From assembly GCA_963971225.1 (NCBI GenBank), contig OZ020269.1, positions 4,464,001 through 4,528,000 of the forward strand: DNA of 64,000 nt. The letters are read 5' to 3'. The position numbers and the translations under genes are program-made. Numbering within the stretch: position 1 is the first letter of the stretch; each line of letters opens with the position of its first letter. The notes under the pieces were generated by a model. That model did not search any database. It was not told where the DNA came from and saw nothing but the letters and a program-made list of their open reading frames with translations. Origin of the DNA: Melieria omissa. Its lineage: Eukaryota; Arthropoda; Insecta; Diptera; Ulidiidae. Shown in pieces: positions 1-13,600 of the stretch.

Positions 1-1675
1 TAAGTATTAATACAAGCATACTTTTGTAGAAGACAATTTGCTGCTTGTCAGACAACAATTAGACACGCACCGCTCCTAGGTTTATGGAAAATTTTAAAAT
101 TCTTCTCACCGCACCACACAACGCATTCATCTTGATTTACGTCAACGCATGTGGCAACACCTCGCAACAATGGCAGCGCCCGAAATATTACAAAAACACA
201 AAATTAAAACCGTCGAAATCGCTGACCACAGTCAACAACTTATTACGCTGCGGTCGTTAAGGCGGATGAGCCGCCGCGCCGTCTCATAAATATTGCCGTT
301 CAGCACTTGGAGGCGTTGTGGTCACGGGTCGTTTCACATTACACCATTTCGCTTGTTTTTTTTTTGAGTTTGCCGTTGCATGCAACTCGTTTGCATGTGC
401 GCGCAATTTATTTATGCAAAAGTGTTGAATGACAAAGAAATCTAAATATTTTTATGAACTGACATATGCATGTTTGTGTATTAATTTTTCACAGTGTAAA
501 AAAGTTACACTTATCCTACACTTATCTTAAAAAAGTTACACTTAGAAATCAACGGCTACTGACAACAAAACTTCAGTAGAGCGAAAATGAATTTAAAAAA
601 ACTAAAATAATTAAAAAGTAATAATTAAAAAAAATTATTAAAAAATTAAATTAGTTTTTTCAGTACATTCGATAATTATTTCATAGTTCCTATCGAATTT
701 TTCATGACGCGATGAACTCTTCCAAAATCTATGCCAGCTGTGTTTTAAAAATCGACTCAATCATCCAAGGACACTATCGACCAACTTTATTCTTACTTCT
801 AAAGTAATGCACCGATGTCATTCAGATGTTAAGTTACTTCCGACTCAAAGTTCATTGAGAAAAGAAGTAACCATTAGCCACCAGGGCTTTAATTTTTAAG
901 CATATTCCTAGTTGTGGCAAGCCTCTACTTGCAGCAAACTTCTTTGTTTAAGTTTTTGCCAGCATTTCCACTGACAAACGCCAGTCTCGGGTTAAGCCTC
1001 GTCGCAAGTGGGCGGGGCTCGCGTGGCGTTAGCGCAATTTGCATGCATTTCGTATAAATACGTTAATAAGGCGTTGCAAGATGCAGGCAGCAAATTGATT
1101 TTACAACAGTCGTGTCGTTGCAAGCCATATGTTGCAAGCGCTGTTGCACACGCAAATGCTAACACACACTCAAACGAACGCCCAACTGTTGCCAGCCGCT
1201 GTTGTGTGTTGTGTGTTGCTTGTGCGGCTGAAAGTCGTCTGCAGTGAAGTTTGGGCTTAAAGGAAAATGGGTTAAGCGCCACTGGCGGCCCTCGCAGCAC
1301 CAACTTTCTTACAAGCAGCTGCTGCAAGTGGCTCCTAACTAACTGCTGCTCAGGACATGTGTGTGTGTGTGAGAGAGTGTGTCGACTTGTGCTCGTTGTT
1401 CCTTCGTTTGAAATGATTTTGCTGATTTAGCTGAATAATTGAAGCGCACCGTGCGATGCGGATCAAAAGGGGCGTTTCAGCCTTTTCGCGGCGCTCCAAA
1501 CGAGGCGCGTTGCTCATTTGTTCAGTGCGCTTGGCTGGGTGTGACGGCAGCAGAGTTGCATCACGAGATGTTGACTTTGTCGCGTAGACAATGCTTAGAA
1601 AGTTGCAAAAAGTGCAATAACAAAATAAATTAAAGGAATAACGTTTTTTTACATGAGTTTAATTGTTTACAATTA

Positions 1676-2152
1676 CCTGTAGACGACATAAAACGATACT
1701 AAAGTAAAGCAGTCCAAACCTTTTTGAGAAAAGGCTAAATTGTCTACATCCAAACTAAATGTAGATAATGTATGTTTTTTACATACGAATGACTGTACTT
1801 TTAAATAAAAAAGTATTGACTTTATTCCATTTATGACGTTGAAAATAAAATATTGGAAGTATTTTGTATCTTAACTGAAATAATGTAGACAACATAAATA
1901 GTGCAGCAGTTCTAAATTTGGGCACTCAACTCAAATTAACAAAACGAAAATAAAGATTTTGAAATAATGTAAAATTCAGCAAATTCCAAGTAGAAAATTG
2001 TATGTAGATAATTGAAAATATTAAAAAATTGTGAACCACTAAAACCAACTCGTTTGCTATAGTAATTAATACAGATTCAGCGTTCAAGTCATGTAGAACA
2101 AGTCGCTAGCCATGTAAACCAACCATGTCGACAATGCACCAACCATGTAGAT
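1676..2152. repeat. Cluster of dispersed ATGTAGAYAAT-like motifs
   Basis: Within about 480 bp the motif ATGTAGA(C/T)AA(T/C) or a close variant recurs roughly eight times. Examples lie near 1676, 1739 (reverse strand), 1757, 1882, 1999, 2090, 2126 and 2144. Near 2,100-2,150 it becomes a short imperfect tandem of CATGTMRAYMAACC-like units. Isolated copies also occur near 11,720 and 14,826. The function is unknown; it could be a decayed minisatellite or a binding-site cluster. Confidence 0.45.
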
Positions 2153-5100
2153 AATGCACAACACTGACTGCTCTACTTTTGGCACTGCCACTGCGGTGCT
2201 TATTGTTGCTTATACTTAGATGTAGTTTTTGTTTTAGTTGTTCTTGTTGCACTGTTCGCAACACTCATCGCAGTGGCTGCCACTAATAAATTCATGCAGT
2301 CTGCACTAATTTATTCATACACATCACTTTTGAGCGCTACTGCACGATGTTGTTGTTGTCGTTGTTGTTGCGTCTTACATTTCCTTTGCTTTTGCTTTTT
2401 AATTTTTTGTAATTTATTTATTTCGAAAACAAAAAATTGAAAACTTTTGCATAAATTATCAACGAACGCTAATGGCGGCGCTGTGCAACTGTTGTGCGCC
2501 GCGGCGCTTTTTCCTTCACTATTGCCAACAACAACAACAATAACATCAGATGCACTAAACTCCTTGAGCGCGTCTGCGGCGCTCATTGCGCAGCAAAACT
2601 TTCACGAAAATTGACGGCAGCGCCGGGCAGTGCGGGGTGTAATGACAGCTCTATAACTCCTTCTCGGCTGCTTGTTGTCTGCCTGGGCCCACATTGTTGT
2701 TGGGTCTCACGAGTGCGGGAAAGTGCGGGGCGGTGAAGTGCATGTCATGGTGCAAAGTGCAAACACTTTTGCTATCAATGGGGTCGTCGTCGTCGTAGTC
2801 GGAGCTAACACTAACTCTAACGCCAACAACAACAACATCGCCAACACCAACACCATCTCTTTGGTGCCTTGTGCGACGGATACGACGCGGCGTGTTGCAC
2901 GCTGCACATTGCAAGTGTTGGCATTAATTCCTACACCGATGGCTACACACCGGTAATGGGGCACTTGTGTTGCTCTTGTTGTTGTTGTTGTCGTTGTTGT
3001 TGTTGTTCTTGGTGTTTTTGCTGCGGCTGTTATTGTCGCTGCTACTCGGCTGCCGCGTCGGCTGTCATTGTGATAGTTGCTGTCTCGTTGTTGTCATTGT
3101 TGTTGTAGCGACTGTTGGCATTTGCCACCGTTTATAACTATCCATATTCAGTGCTCCTCCTGCTGTTGCGGTTGGAGTTGTCGCTTTTGTAGTTGTTGTT
3201 GCCGCTGTCATATCAGACAATTGCCAGTTGGGAGTTGATGTTTTGACGTTCCTTTTCGCAGTGTTTGCATAAAATTAAATAACGTGTCGTTCCTGTTGTT
3301 GGTCGTGTTTGCCTAGCGCCACGAACATCTCCCTTCCTCGTCTCTCGCTTCTGGACACATCTCGTAGCTTATTGAATTGCAAAAACAAGGAGGAGCGAGG
3401 AATAAGACTGCCATCAAATGGAATTGATATGCTAAAAAAAACAAAAACAGTACACAAATTTATTTAAATTGTTCCATTAAAAACAAAAACACTGACATAA
3501 AAATGAGTTGGAGGATTTTGAAATTTTCTGAACCGAAATGAAATTGTTCACAAATTGTTTACATGTCGCAGAAGCCTGGCCAAATATTGATTTGTAATTA
3601 ATGATAGCCATTCCATGCATTCAGTGCAATGTCGAAAGTTAGTTGGAATTAATGACGAGAATTGAATAGTGTTGACTCATACAAACAAACTGCCCGGAAA
3701 TTGCAGCGATTTGTGTGCTAAATGGCATCTTCTTCTTTTTCTTGAGTGGGTAGCTTCAAGATGAACACATAAAGTATTCCAAGGTTGGCAGAGTAATTTG
3801 AACAGGCAATTCAATAATAAAACGGCGTTCACTTATTTATTTCACGCCTTACTTAACTTTTTTACCAATGTTTTTTTTTTAATCTTTTACTACGTAAAAC
3901 TTGAACAGGCAGTACTTCAATACTAAAAACGGACCAAATAATTTTTATTTATTTCAATTTTAAATGGCTTCGACTTATTTGTTTCACTCCTTTTACCAAT
4001 TTTTTTTGTAAATTTTTACTACGTAAAACTGTTACGTATGGGTTGGTTAGTTAGTAATTAGTGCTTGGACGATAATTCTGGCTGGGCTTCAGTCTTACAA
4101 CAAATAAAAAATCCATGCTCTACATCTTTGCCTACAAACCTCTGCAAGCGCTAATTAATTTTAACTTCAACAGTTTACCTCTCGTCGTTTCTATGTTGGC
4201 ACAACAAAAACTATTTTGTAAAACCGATTTGTCTACCATGCTGCTGCTGTCCGATATATCGCTGGCAATTTGACTAGACAGCAGCAGGGAAAACTTGAAA
4301 CAACCGACACACGTGCACACACACACACAACATATCGTTAAGCCGCGCTGGTATACAAATCAAACAGCGCCGAACTTTTCAACAATGAAACGCCAAAGGC
4401 AAATCCCACATATAATTTACGTAAACCTCAATTTTTGACACTTGTAATGTCACATATGTCACTTGGCTGACATGTCTGTTGTCGCTGCAGACAATGCCGT
4501 ACGCATGTGTGAGTCTGTGTGTGTGGTTACTGTTTCTTCTTCTTCTTCGTGAGCGCAGCCAGCAAGAAGTAGCGCGACCGCCATGTCAACATCAGTGTGC
4601 CATCAAAATGTTGAACTGTTTAACTACCAGAAAACACCAACGACAACTATAACAACAACTACAAGAACGACACGTACAGCAGTCGCTGCAATCGACCCCG
4701 CAACTTGTCTGGCCCACTCGCTGGCTTTTTGTTTGTTTGACATTTTTGTTGTTATTTTATTTGTATAATTTATAAGCAGTGCACATAAAACAACAACAAT
4801 AAAAGCCACAACAATAATAATGCTTGCAATAACAATAACAATCATAAAAGCAACAAACAACAACATTAAAGCCCAGTCGTCGGGGCGCAGCAGTCACAGC
4901 GGCAGCGGCAGCACGAACAAAAGCAATGACAAGCAAATTGACATTATTAACGCCGCGGGTGGTTCCTGCTTGATAAATGGTCGCACACCTTGCCGCCCTG
5001 CACCAACACAAGCAGCCAGGGCGCTGCTCCGCGATCGTGCCGCCGAACGTGTCGCACTAAATATTCAATTTTTATTGTCCTGTGCACGAGATCCGTTTTG

Positions 5101-8100
5101 AATTAGAATTCATTTCATGTATGCGATATGTTCTTTGCACACACACACACATACATACACACCAACACAAATGCAAACCTGTGTTAGGCGACAGAGATTT
5201 AAGCTAACTGCAATTTTAACCTTTTGCCTGCAGTTCTTAACCATTTTGTTGTAAAAACCCTCCTCCCCCACAAGCATCTGCAGCGTTTTGCCCGACCCGA
5301 TCAGCTGTAGCTGTGGTCCCGCTATCCGCCATTCGGCAGCTAAATCTTTTGGCTACTCTAATGAGTGCTAAGCTCCTTAAGCGCATCTTTGTTCACAAAC
5401 TTAAGCGGCGGTTAACTTTTATTAATTGCATAACTCATTTTGTGGGCCCACCCGCTCGCGCCCCGCCGCCATTGCCGACAGCTCGCGCATGGCTGCGTGT
5501 CAACTGCTGTCAATTACAGCAAGTTTCTTCGAGATTTATTGCCGCGATACGTATATTTAAAATTTCTTGCGCTCGTCGTCTGTTGGTTTTTGTTGTGGTT
5601 GCCGTTGAAAGTTTTGATTTGTGTGCGATGTGTGGTTTCTGCACTCGGAGAAAATTTTCTTGACACCGTCAAGTTGACATTGGTGCGATTACACTCGGAG
5701 AAGAGTTTGTCGTTTAGTCAAAACAAGACTGACCAACTACATTTCCGGTCGTTACAGTTCCGATCGTTGTAAGCCACTGAACTATCATCAGGCATGTCCA
5801 GCGACTCCAACTTGCTCTCTACGGCCACTCTACTCCAGCAACGGTTCGATGGGGAAGAAGAAAGCTGGGTTACACGAAAGTTTAGTCTTCCGGGGCTTGA
5901 TTTCTCCATAACCTGACAGACTAGACAAAGATTAACTTCATGAGAGAATCTAAATGGTTCCTGTCCGATACCAAAAAACATGTGTAACCGCAAGCATTTT
6001 AAGTCAAAGCTCTCTTCGTTATTTTTGACATGTATATTGATTCGTCGACTTTTTACTAAAAACTACTGTCGTATGTTAGGTACTTCGTTTTTATTAGATT
6101 GCTTCCTTGAAGAAAAAAAAAAACAAAATGTTCTTGTGTACTTTGTCTTTTAGTAAGTAAATTGGCTCAACAAAAGATTTCACTATCTCGCTGTTCTATC
6201 TGAAAAATGTGAATTTTTTCTGAGTGTACTTAAGCTATTCCGTTTCATCATTTTAATTGTTTGTAGATTTTCATTGTAAATAGTTTTGATGTGCGAATGC
6301 CAGAAGCTTCTCAAATTGGCTTTGAGCAGCAGATGACTTTCCAACTTAAACTAATATTATTCCAGAACAAAAGCCATCACATTAAAATGGGTTAGTTTAA
6401 ATAATTTCCAAGAAGACGTTTTGTGCTGAGAGCAGTTTTAGTTAGGTTGGGTTTGTTGAAGTGTGTTCTTCAGGTTGATAATGCAAGCTATAGCAATTGT
6501 GACTATGGGCGTCTTTTTAAGATCAAATAAATTAAAATACAATTTTATTTATTTGTTGTTTCTAGCATGCAAATATATCAGCAGTTTTGAGCTTTGAGCT
6601 GCAAAAATCTGTATCCAAACAAATCACGAGCCCAAACTAAATTTTTCGACTGGTTCAATTATGATTTTTGCATCGGCCCTGACATGCTTCTCGAGTTCAG
6701 TGCAATATTAATCTGAGCGTAAATTTGCTCGTTGTTGAAATTAAATCAGCAGCAAAATATTTTCATGATTACTAAAGTTTATGGGAAACAATCACACTAA
6801 CTCTTTGCCTTATTTATTCAATTATCTCTTACGAGCAGCATTAGCGATCGTTTTGGAGCCATTTCAATGGCACTTTTGTACAAAGCAGAACGAGCAGTCA
6901 CTTCAGTGCTGGGTGCAGCACCGGCCATAATCGATCTGTGATCACCGGCAACGTGGTTTCGATTGCGTTCGCGCAGTGATACCCACGCAACCGGCGCGCC
7001 GCCGCATGCGCTATTAACGCCAGTTTTCCAATGCGTCCACCTGCCGCCGCGCATGTGCAGTCACTGGGGTCGCTGTCGTTAGGCACAGTTCTTGTCCGAG
7101 TCTGTGCCCTTTGTGGCGCAGTGGCGGTAATTGATCGGTGGTGGGGCGATTTGCCACTTGCGGCAAGTGTTGATGGCTGTGTCGCCACTGAGCGTTGGCA
7201 ACTGCTGTGACCGCCGGCTGCAGTTTGGTTTCGCTGCTCCAAGTGCTGTTGAGCACAATTGAATTTTTAAAATATGGAAAGCATGGTTTAGTGGACTCAA
7301 ACACGAGAAATAACAAACTGACGACGGACAGCCAGCGAGAAAGGCAAGAAACGGCCGAGCAGCGCACTCGAATGCAAATTATGGGATGTGCGCGCAGCGA
7401 CGCTTCTTCACTTGACAGGCAACATGACGGGCGCAGTGCATTTTATTATTTCATATTTCATTGAGAAGTGCCTTGGCGTTTTGTTGCTGCAGTTTGCGCC
7501 ACACCACACACTTTACTCACTTTAGCCGCGGAAGCCAGTTTGGCGCGAACGTCAGCGGCCCAAAAAAATTGGAGTAGCTCGACGGCGCTATTGGGAAGTT
7601 TATCGGTCATTCAGATATACGTTTGTGTAATATAAAACTTTTAACTTCGCCCAAGAACTCACGGACCAACGTTTAAATGCTCGTAGGTGACTGAAGAATG
7701 GGTTTGACTGTCTTCTCGTTAATACTTCATGGGCTTTGCGAACTCACAACAGAAATAGTTGCGTGATGCTTGTTTTAGCATCTTACAGATACGATGTTTT
7801 ATATTTTCAATACTTTTAGCAGAAGCAAACATTATTTTTAGGCAATTTTCCATTAGTTCCGACTTCCATTGATTCTTTGCCTAACCTGCCAGACCACATT
7901 AGTTGGTGAGAGAGTCATCTGTCGTGTTTTTATTTAACACGAAGTTGTGCTAAAAATTTCATGTACTTTAATTTAAAGTCAGAATCCTCTTATGAGTTAT
8001 ATTCGTGTTTAAAGGACATTTGTTCCTTGTTAGCAGTTGAAGTTCTCCAGAAGAGCTTCATTTGCTCTCACAACGAATTTCGCTTTCGACAGACACAAAA

Positions 8101-10298
8101 TGCTAAATAATTTATGTTGCGCCGCTCCCGCTTCCATTCGGAATTACGTTTTCGATTTGAATTTAAGCAGCGAATTAACCAACGGTTCGACTCGTGTGAC
8201 TCGTTTTTACGTGAACCAAAATTTAGGGTAAATACACGAAATTAGCTGCAGCAAAGTTGAATTTAATGAAATGTACACAGTGCAGCGTGGAAGTGGAAGG
8301 GGGACGGCGGTCACGAAGCTGGAACTTTGCGCCTTATCTGTGCGCAAATCTGCAAAACAAATGCAGATCAAATCGGATTCGGAAAGCGGTGAGCGCACAC
8401 AAATGTGCTTCCGCATCCACGTTTGTGTATGGAAAAACAGAAAATGCGAAGCGGAAAGCGTACACGTTGCCGACACCTCGCTGCGGTGCTCCGGCCGGCA
8501 GCCAACAGCAACGGCAATCGAGGGATTTGCCAGCGAAAGTGGGGAAAAGGTAAAGTGGGCACAAAGGTGGAGTTACAAGGGTTGGGGGTAGGAGGTTGGA
8601 AAGGGAGATTTGATAAACGCGTTTTTAAATGCCAACGTATTTACATACTTGTACAGCGGACAGCCAGTCAGTTAGTCAGTGGAGCTGTGCATAGAATAAC
8701 ATTTTAGAGGATTTGCACCTGAGCCAACAGAAATGTTGAACAGTGCGCGGCGGCGGCAGCTGAACATACAAGTCAAATAAAAAAAATAAAATGAAATGGA
8801 ATGAAATCAAATCAAATGAAATGAAATCGACGAAGTAGCAGCGAGTGCAATGTATTATCGCCCAACGGTGGATTCGGAGGGGCTAAAGATTTCAATTCAG
8901 TCAAACTATTTCGCATTATCCTATGAGAGACTCTGGATCAGCGCTAGTTGACTCGACACATTGTCCCAAATTAACTAAAAGATATATCCTCACCTACCTA
9001 CAGTCTTCACCCCCTAAAGGTGAATTTCTTCCACCTCACTGCTGCCAGCATTTTCAGCTCAGCTTAAAGGATTTTGCCATAACATAGTGGAGAAGTATTC
9101 CACTTTTACATGAATATGGCTGAGGCACAAAGGCGAGTCGACCGACGAAAAGCCTCTAATAAGAACATTTATTTTAGTATATGTTGTTGTTGTGATAAAT
9201 CCCTTTCTGGCGTGCAAGCTGCCAGTCGCATTTGCGTCGGATGTGACGAAGGGTGTTCGAGATTTGGCGGTGAGTTGATTTGAATTGGCGTGGCCAGAAA
9301 AAGTTTTCTTTCTGTAAAATTTCGCCAACTTTCAGTTGACTGGCCGGAAAGCAGCTTTGTGAGTCATTCTCACGGTCGATTGGGTCCATTGAAATGCTGG
9401 CTGCCCTCCCTCAATTATTTTCAGCCGCCAATTGTGTATCTTTTCGCAGCGCTGCCGGCTCGGTTTCACTCCGCCTTGCGTTTGACTTGCCGGCGTCCTT
9501 TTTAATTGGAAATATCAATCACAGTCGTGGGATTAAGTGACATTAGCGTGTGATGCCATTCACGATTAAACACTTTCACACACAAACACACACATACAAT
9601 CACAGTTAAGTGTACTTGCATTGTGTTACGCTAGTACAGTGAAGTGCGCTTTAGTGTCTGTGCAATTTGGTCTCATCAATTGGCCAAAGTTAAACGCGCC
9701 ACAACCACAACTTCATAGAAACTGTGCTATTTATAAAGATGGCAAAACAGTTTTACTCCCTGCGTTACTTTTCACGGAGTTGTGTTACATAAAAAACTGT
9801 TTGGCTCACTTAATTGGGGCTTACTGTACGTACTTAAGTGTGGGGTGCAATACGTTAAATGATTTTGTTAAGTCGTTTTCTGTATTGACAGCCTCGTTTG
9901 CGAATTGTATGTGGAGCAATGAACGGCGGCAGTGTCGTGGTTAAAGCGAAGCATTCGGGGCTTAAGGACGCCGAAATTTCAATTTGTGTTTTTACCGACT
10001 AGTAAGTATTGAAATATGTATCCAAAGAGGATATAGGAAGAAAACGGAAAAGGAAAATGATAGTGGATGGGTTTCACTATCATTCATTGTAACGAAGGTC
10101 ATAGAGTGCTGGGCACCCCTCGCGTGTCCCGAGTAAGTACGGCCGATCTTGAGGCTGGTAAACTCAAAGCAGTAACCTAGAACCGAACTTCGACGTGGTT
10201 ACTGTTTTATTTCCCATTTGGGATTTCAGAGGACGAAGATGTCTTAGTGCCGATGTCCGTCAACTCCGGTCCAAACGTTCGATAAGTTCGGAAGTTCG

Positions 10299-10460
10299 GG
10301 TAGGTTACGGAAGGGGTCTGTGCGGGAAGCACTTCTACCCTGTAAGGTTCATTGTGAATCCCTTCATTTTTCGGAAAAAAACGGTGTCCTTTCTTTATTT
10401 GTTAAGATCTTTTTGGAACTATTTGGTCTTGGCGAGGAAGTTCAGAACAAGTTCCTTGAT
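10299..10460 (-). mobile_element. 3' fragment of a non-LTR retrotransposon, copy 1
   Basis: This stretch matches positions 34,815-34,990 of the longer LINE fragment in the same orientation. Shared landmarks are a GGTTACGGAAG block, a block reading TTGTGAATCCCTTCATTTTT and a TTTGGTCTT block. On the minus strand the last part still reads NFLAKTK, followed by a stop, so it covers the C-terminal tail of the LINE ORF and its 3' untranslated region. It is strongly 5' truncated and diverged. Confidence 0.7.
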
Positions 10461-10584
10461 AAGTGATTTATTTAAAAGGAAAGCATTTCTGATACAAGCA
10501 AATGTTTTCAAAGCATACAATGAAAGATACTGTAGTGTAAAAAGTGGTACCACTACAGTACAGATATACATACAATGTAAATAT

Positions 10585-10615
<31 letters not shown>

Positions 10616-13600
10616 GATATCATCATCACAGACCAAAAATTCCCCCTATGCGAAAAGTGATTCGTTGTGTTAAATTTTTTCATTCGCAATGCCGAATTCT
10701 ATCGCTTCAGGTCACCGGAAAATGCCAACTGCACGTCTGGCAGTGACGAGCGTTGATGGCGACAGCGTGTGGTGGGTGGGCCGACTGTCACCGGCGTTTC
10801 GTTTGTCGCTGTGTTTCACGAGTTCAATGTTGCTCTCGTGCTTCTCAACCTCCTGTTGCTTTTGTAATGTTAATTAGACGCATTACTACAACCACAGCAA
10901 CAACAACAATAACCATGGCTTTGTCTGTTTCGTTTGAATGTACATTTTTTTTATCATTTCGTGCGGCTTTTATTTAATTGAAAAGCATCACTAATACACT
11001 AACAACAAAAACAATGATAACATTAACAACGTCAACTGCTCAACAGAACACCATACAGTGCCCAGCAACAACAACAATGCGACACAAAACACTTCACTGT
11101 CAAGGTGAACTCAACCGAAATGAAGTTTTAATGGACTTTAAATGGTTCGCAGCAATTCGTATTCGATTCCCATTTAGTACAACATTGTTGTTATTCGCTG
11201 AGAGTGATTTTCATTTGCATTCGTTGGTTTTATTGTTTTCGGCTGGCTTGTTATTGTTTTTCCTTCACGAAAAGGCCACTCGGGCGCAATCTTTGTTGCC
11301 ATTTTTATGGCTGGGCCGAAAATAATTTCGTTTGAAATAGCGCTGTTGCTGTTGTTGTTGTTGTCATGGTTAAAACAAATTTGGGTGCCGTTTGATTGTC
11401 TTCATTTTTGTGTGTGTGAGAAAACAAAGATGGTGAAATAATGAGGCGTTGGAATATAATGTAAAGGATCAGCTAGATCGATATGATACTTTCTGTCACT
11501 AAATGTGGTCATGTGGATTTAAAAGGATGAGGATGGATTTAAATATCGAGTTATATGTCTCCAAGACATTTTAGAGTAGAGCTGAAAGTCATGCAAAGAA
11601 GAATGTAAAGAAAGCTTCAAATATAACTTTTAGCCACATATTTAACTCATGTAACAACATAATTTTTGAGCATTCCAGTGACTAAAAATTGGTAGACATT
11701 AGGTTGACATTCCATGTAGACAATCCCAGTCTCATATCAATCGGTATCTTTCCAACAAGGAAGAGTAACCAAAATTTTAACGAGATGGACCATCACTTGG
11801 ACCATCACACACACAGCACCCTCAACACTCCATGAATAAATATGTTTTTTCGCATAAAACCTAAAGTATTTTCAAAGTAAATATTCGAAATCACTTCAAT
11901 TTCTGAAGCGCAGAATATTTGGTTTTTATTCCTTTGTTCACTTTTGTTTTGTTTGGTTTATATTTTTATGCTGTTCGCTTCGGTAACATTTATTTTCATC
12001 ACAGTTGAGTGATATCGATAATTTTTATGTGTTATTTTTATTTCCCTAAAAGCAGACTAAATATTTATGCACTTTACGATGCATTGGTCAGCGAGCGGCC
12101 GCAACCACCGCAGCCAAGTGCAATCGTAAAAATTGTCTTATCAATTATAAAGGATTCATAAAGACCCAACGAGACAGCGAGCGCGACAGCACAAACCACA
12201 AAATCCATTACCATAAAAAATGTCACGCACACTCACACATTCACATTCGTGCGTTTTCACATTCACATTTCCGCAAACGTAAATTTTTCAAATTACAATC
12301 AAAACCAGAAATGCCACAAATGCTCGCCAATGCGTATGCAATGCATTTAAGTTGTCAGTTTTCTGACAGCTGTCAATGTGCGGCAGCAAAACACACACAG
12401 TGAAGGGGCACTTAAGGGCTCTTTCTGTACTGAAAAGGACACACTTGAGTCATCGAAAGGCGAAAGCAGCAGGCAAAAGCCAAACTTTTGAGGGACAAAT
12501 TGAAAAGTGGACAACAAAAGGCAAATTATTGGGAATTTAACAGACTTCGGGCCAGTGCAGCGGATTCAATTAGAAGAGCCGATAATATGGCAGTTAAGGA
12601 GTTCTTTACCATCATTAAAATTTAATGGAGAAGCAAAGAGATTGCAGCTCATTTTCTTATCACTCAGAAGACCTCGTTGCCAGTCAGATGAGTGATATGG
12701 CTTTGTCAAATGAGGATAATCATGCATTGTTCTATTCTTCTGCGTTGACTCGTTTTAGAATCACTTTTCGACGTCTTGGCTGTTTGAAGAAAAATATTGA
12801 CAATTTTATGGTCAATCTACCAAAATGCCTATTAAATATTTCCTGTGCGACTCTCAGTGTCGTCAAACGACCTTTTAATGGAGCTCAACTGTCTGACTGT
12901 GCATCAGGCACTTTAAGATCTCCAAACCAGGAACGACTCGGTATTCAAGACTTTTATGGGATCTGAAATATGTACAAGAATTCATGAAGAAATCGAAAAA
13001 ATGTATGAGTTCTTCTCAGTGTGGAGATCAATCTTTCAAAAGCTATAATCCTCGCAATTAGAATGGAATAGATACGGGAGACACTGCGTCCAAAGAGAAC
13101 TATTGTGTCGTATCCCTTATTCCTGATTGAAGGAGTTCATCTCCCCAATACTGTCCAGGAACTCCTCGCAAATAGATTATCCTTTAAATTTTATTTGTTT
13201 TTGTGACATTCAACCACAATAATGAATCTAAAAATAATAAGGTAGAAAAAATACTCCCAAAAGAATGTTGAACTTCTTCTTCGATTTCACAGTCACCCAA
13301 CCTAATCGACGACAACAAATGTGCGACAATAAATTTTTCACACGAAAAAATTGATATACTCGCAAAACTAGGGGAAACTAGGGGACAAATGTAGTAAAAC
13401 TTTTTAGTTTTTCTCTCTGACATCAGGATTTTTTTTAAAAGGACTTTGAAAAAAGACAAGTTTATTTCAAAACATTATTTTAAAAATTGAGCGAAAAATC
13501 CTAAGAATCTCAATAACTTTGGTACAAAACGACGAAGAGGTATTAAAAATGTCCTTTTAAAACTTTATCCTTGAATATTCTTGGAAATTTAAAATAGTTT

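Noticed and set aside
5313..5772. Overlapping open frames of 110-116 codons
   Set aside because: No ATG-supported conserved protein, no splice structure, and composition like the surrounding non-coding DNA.
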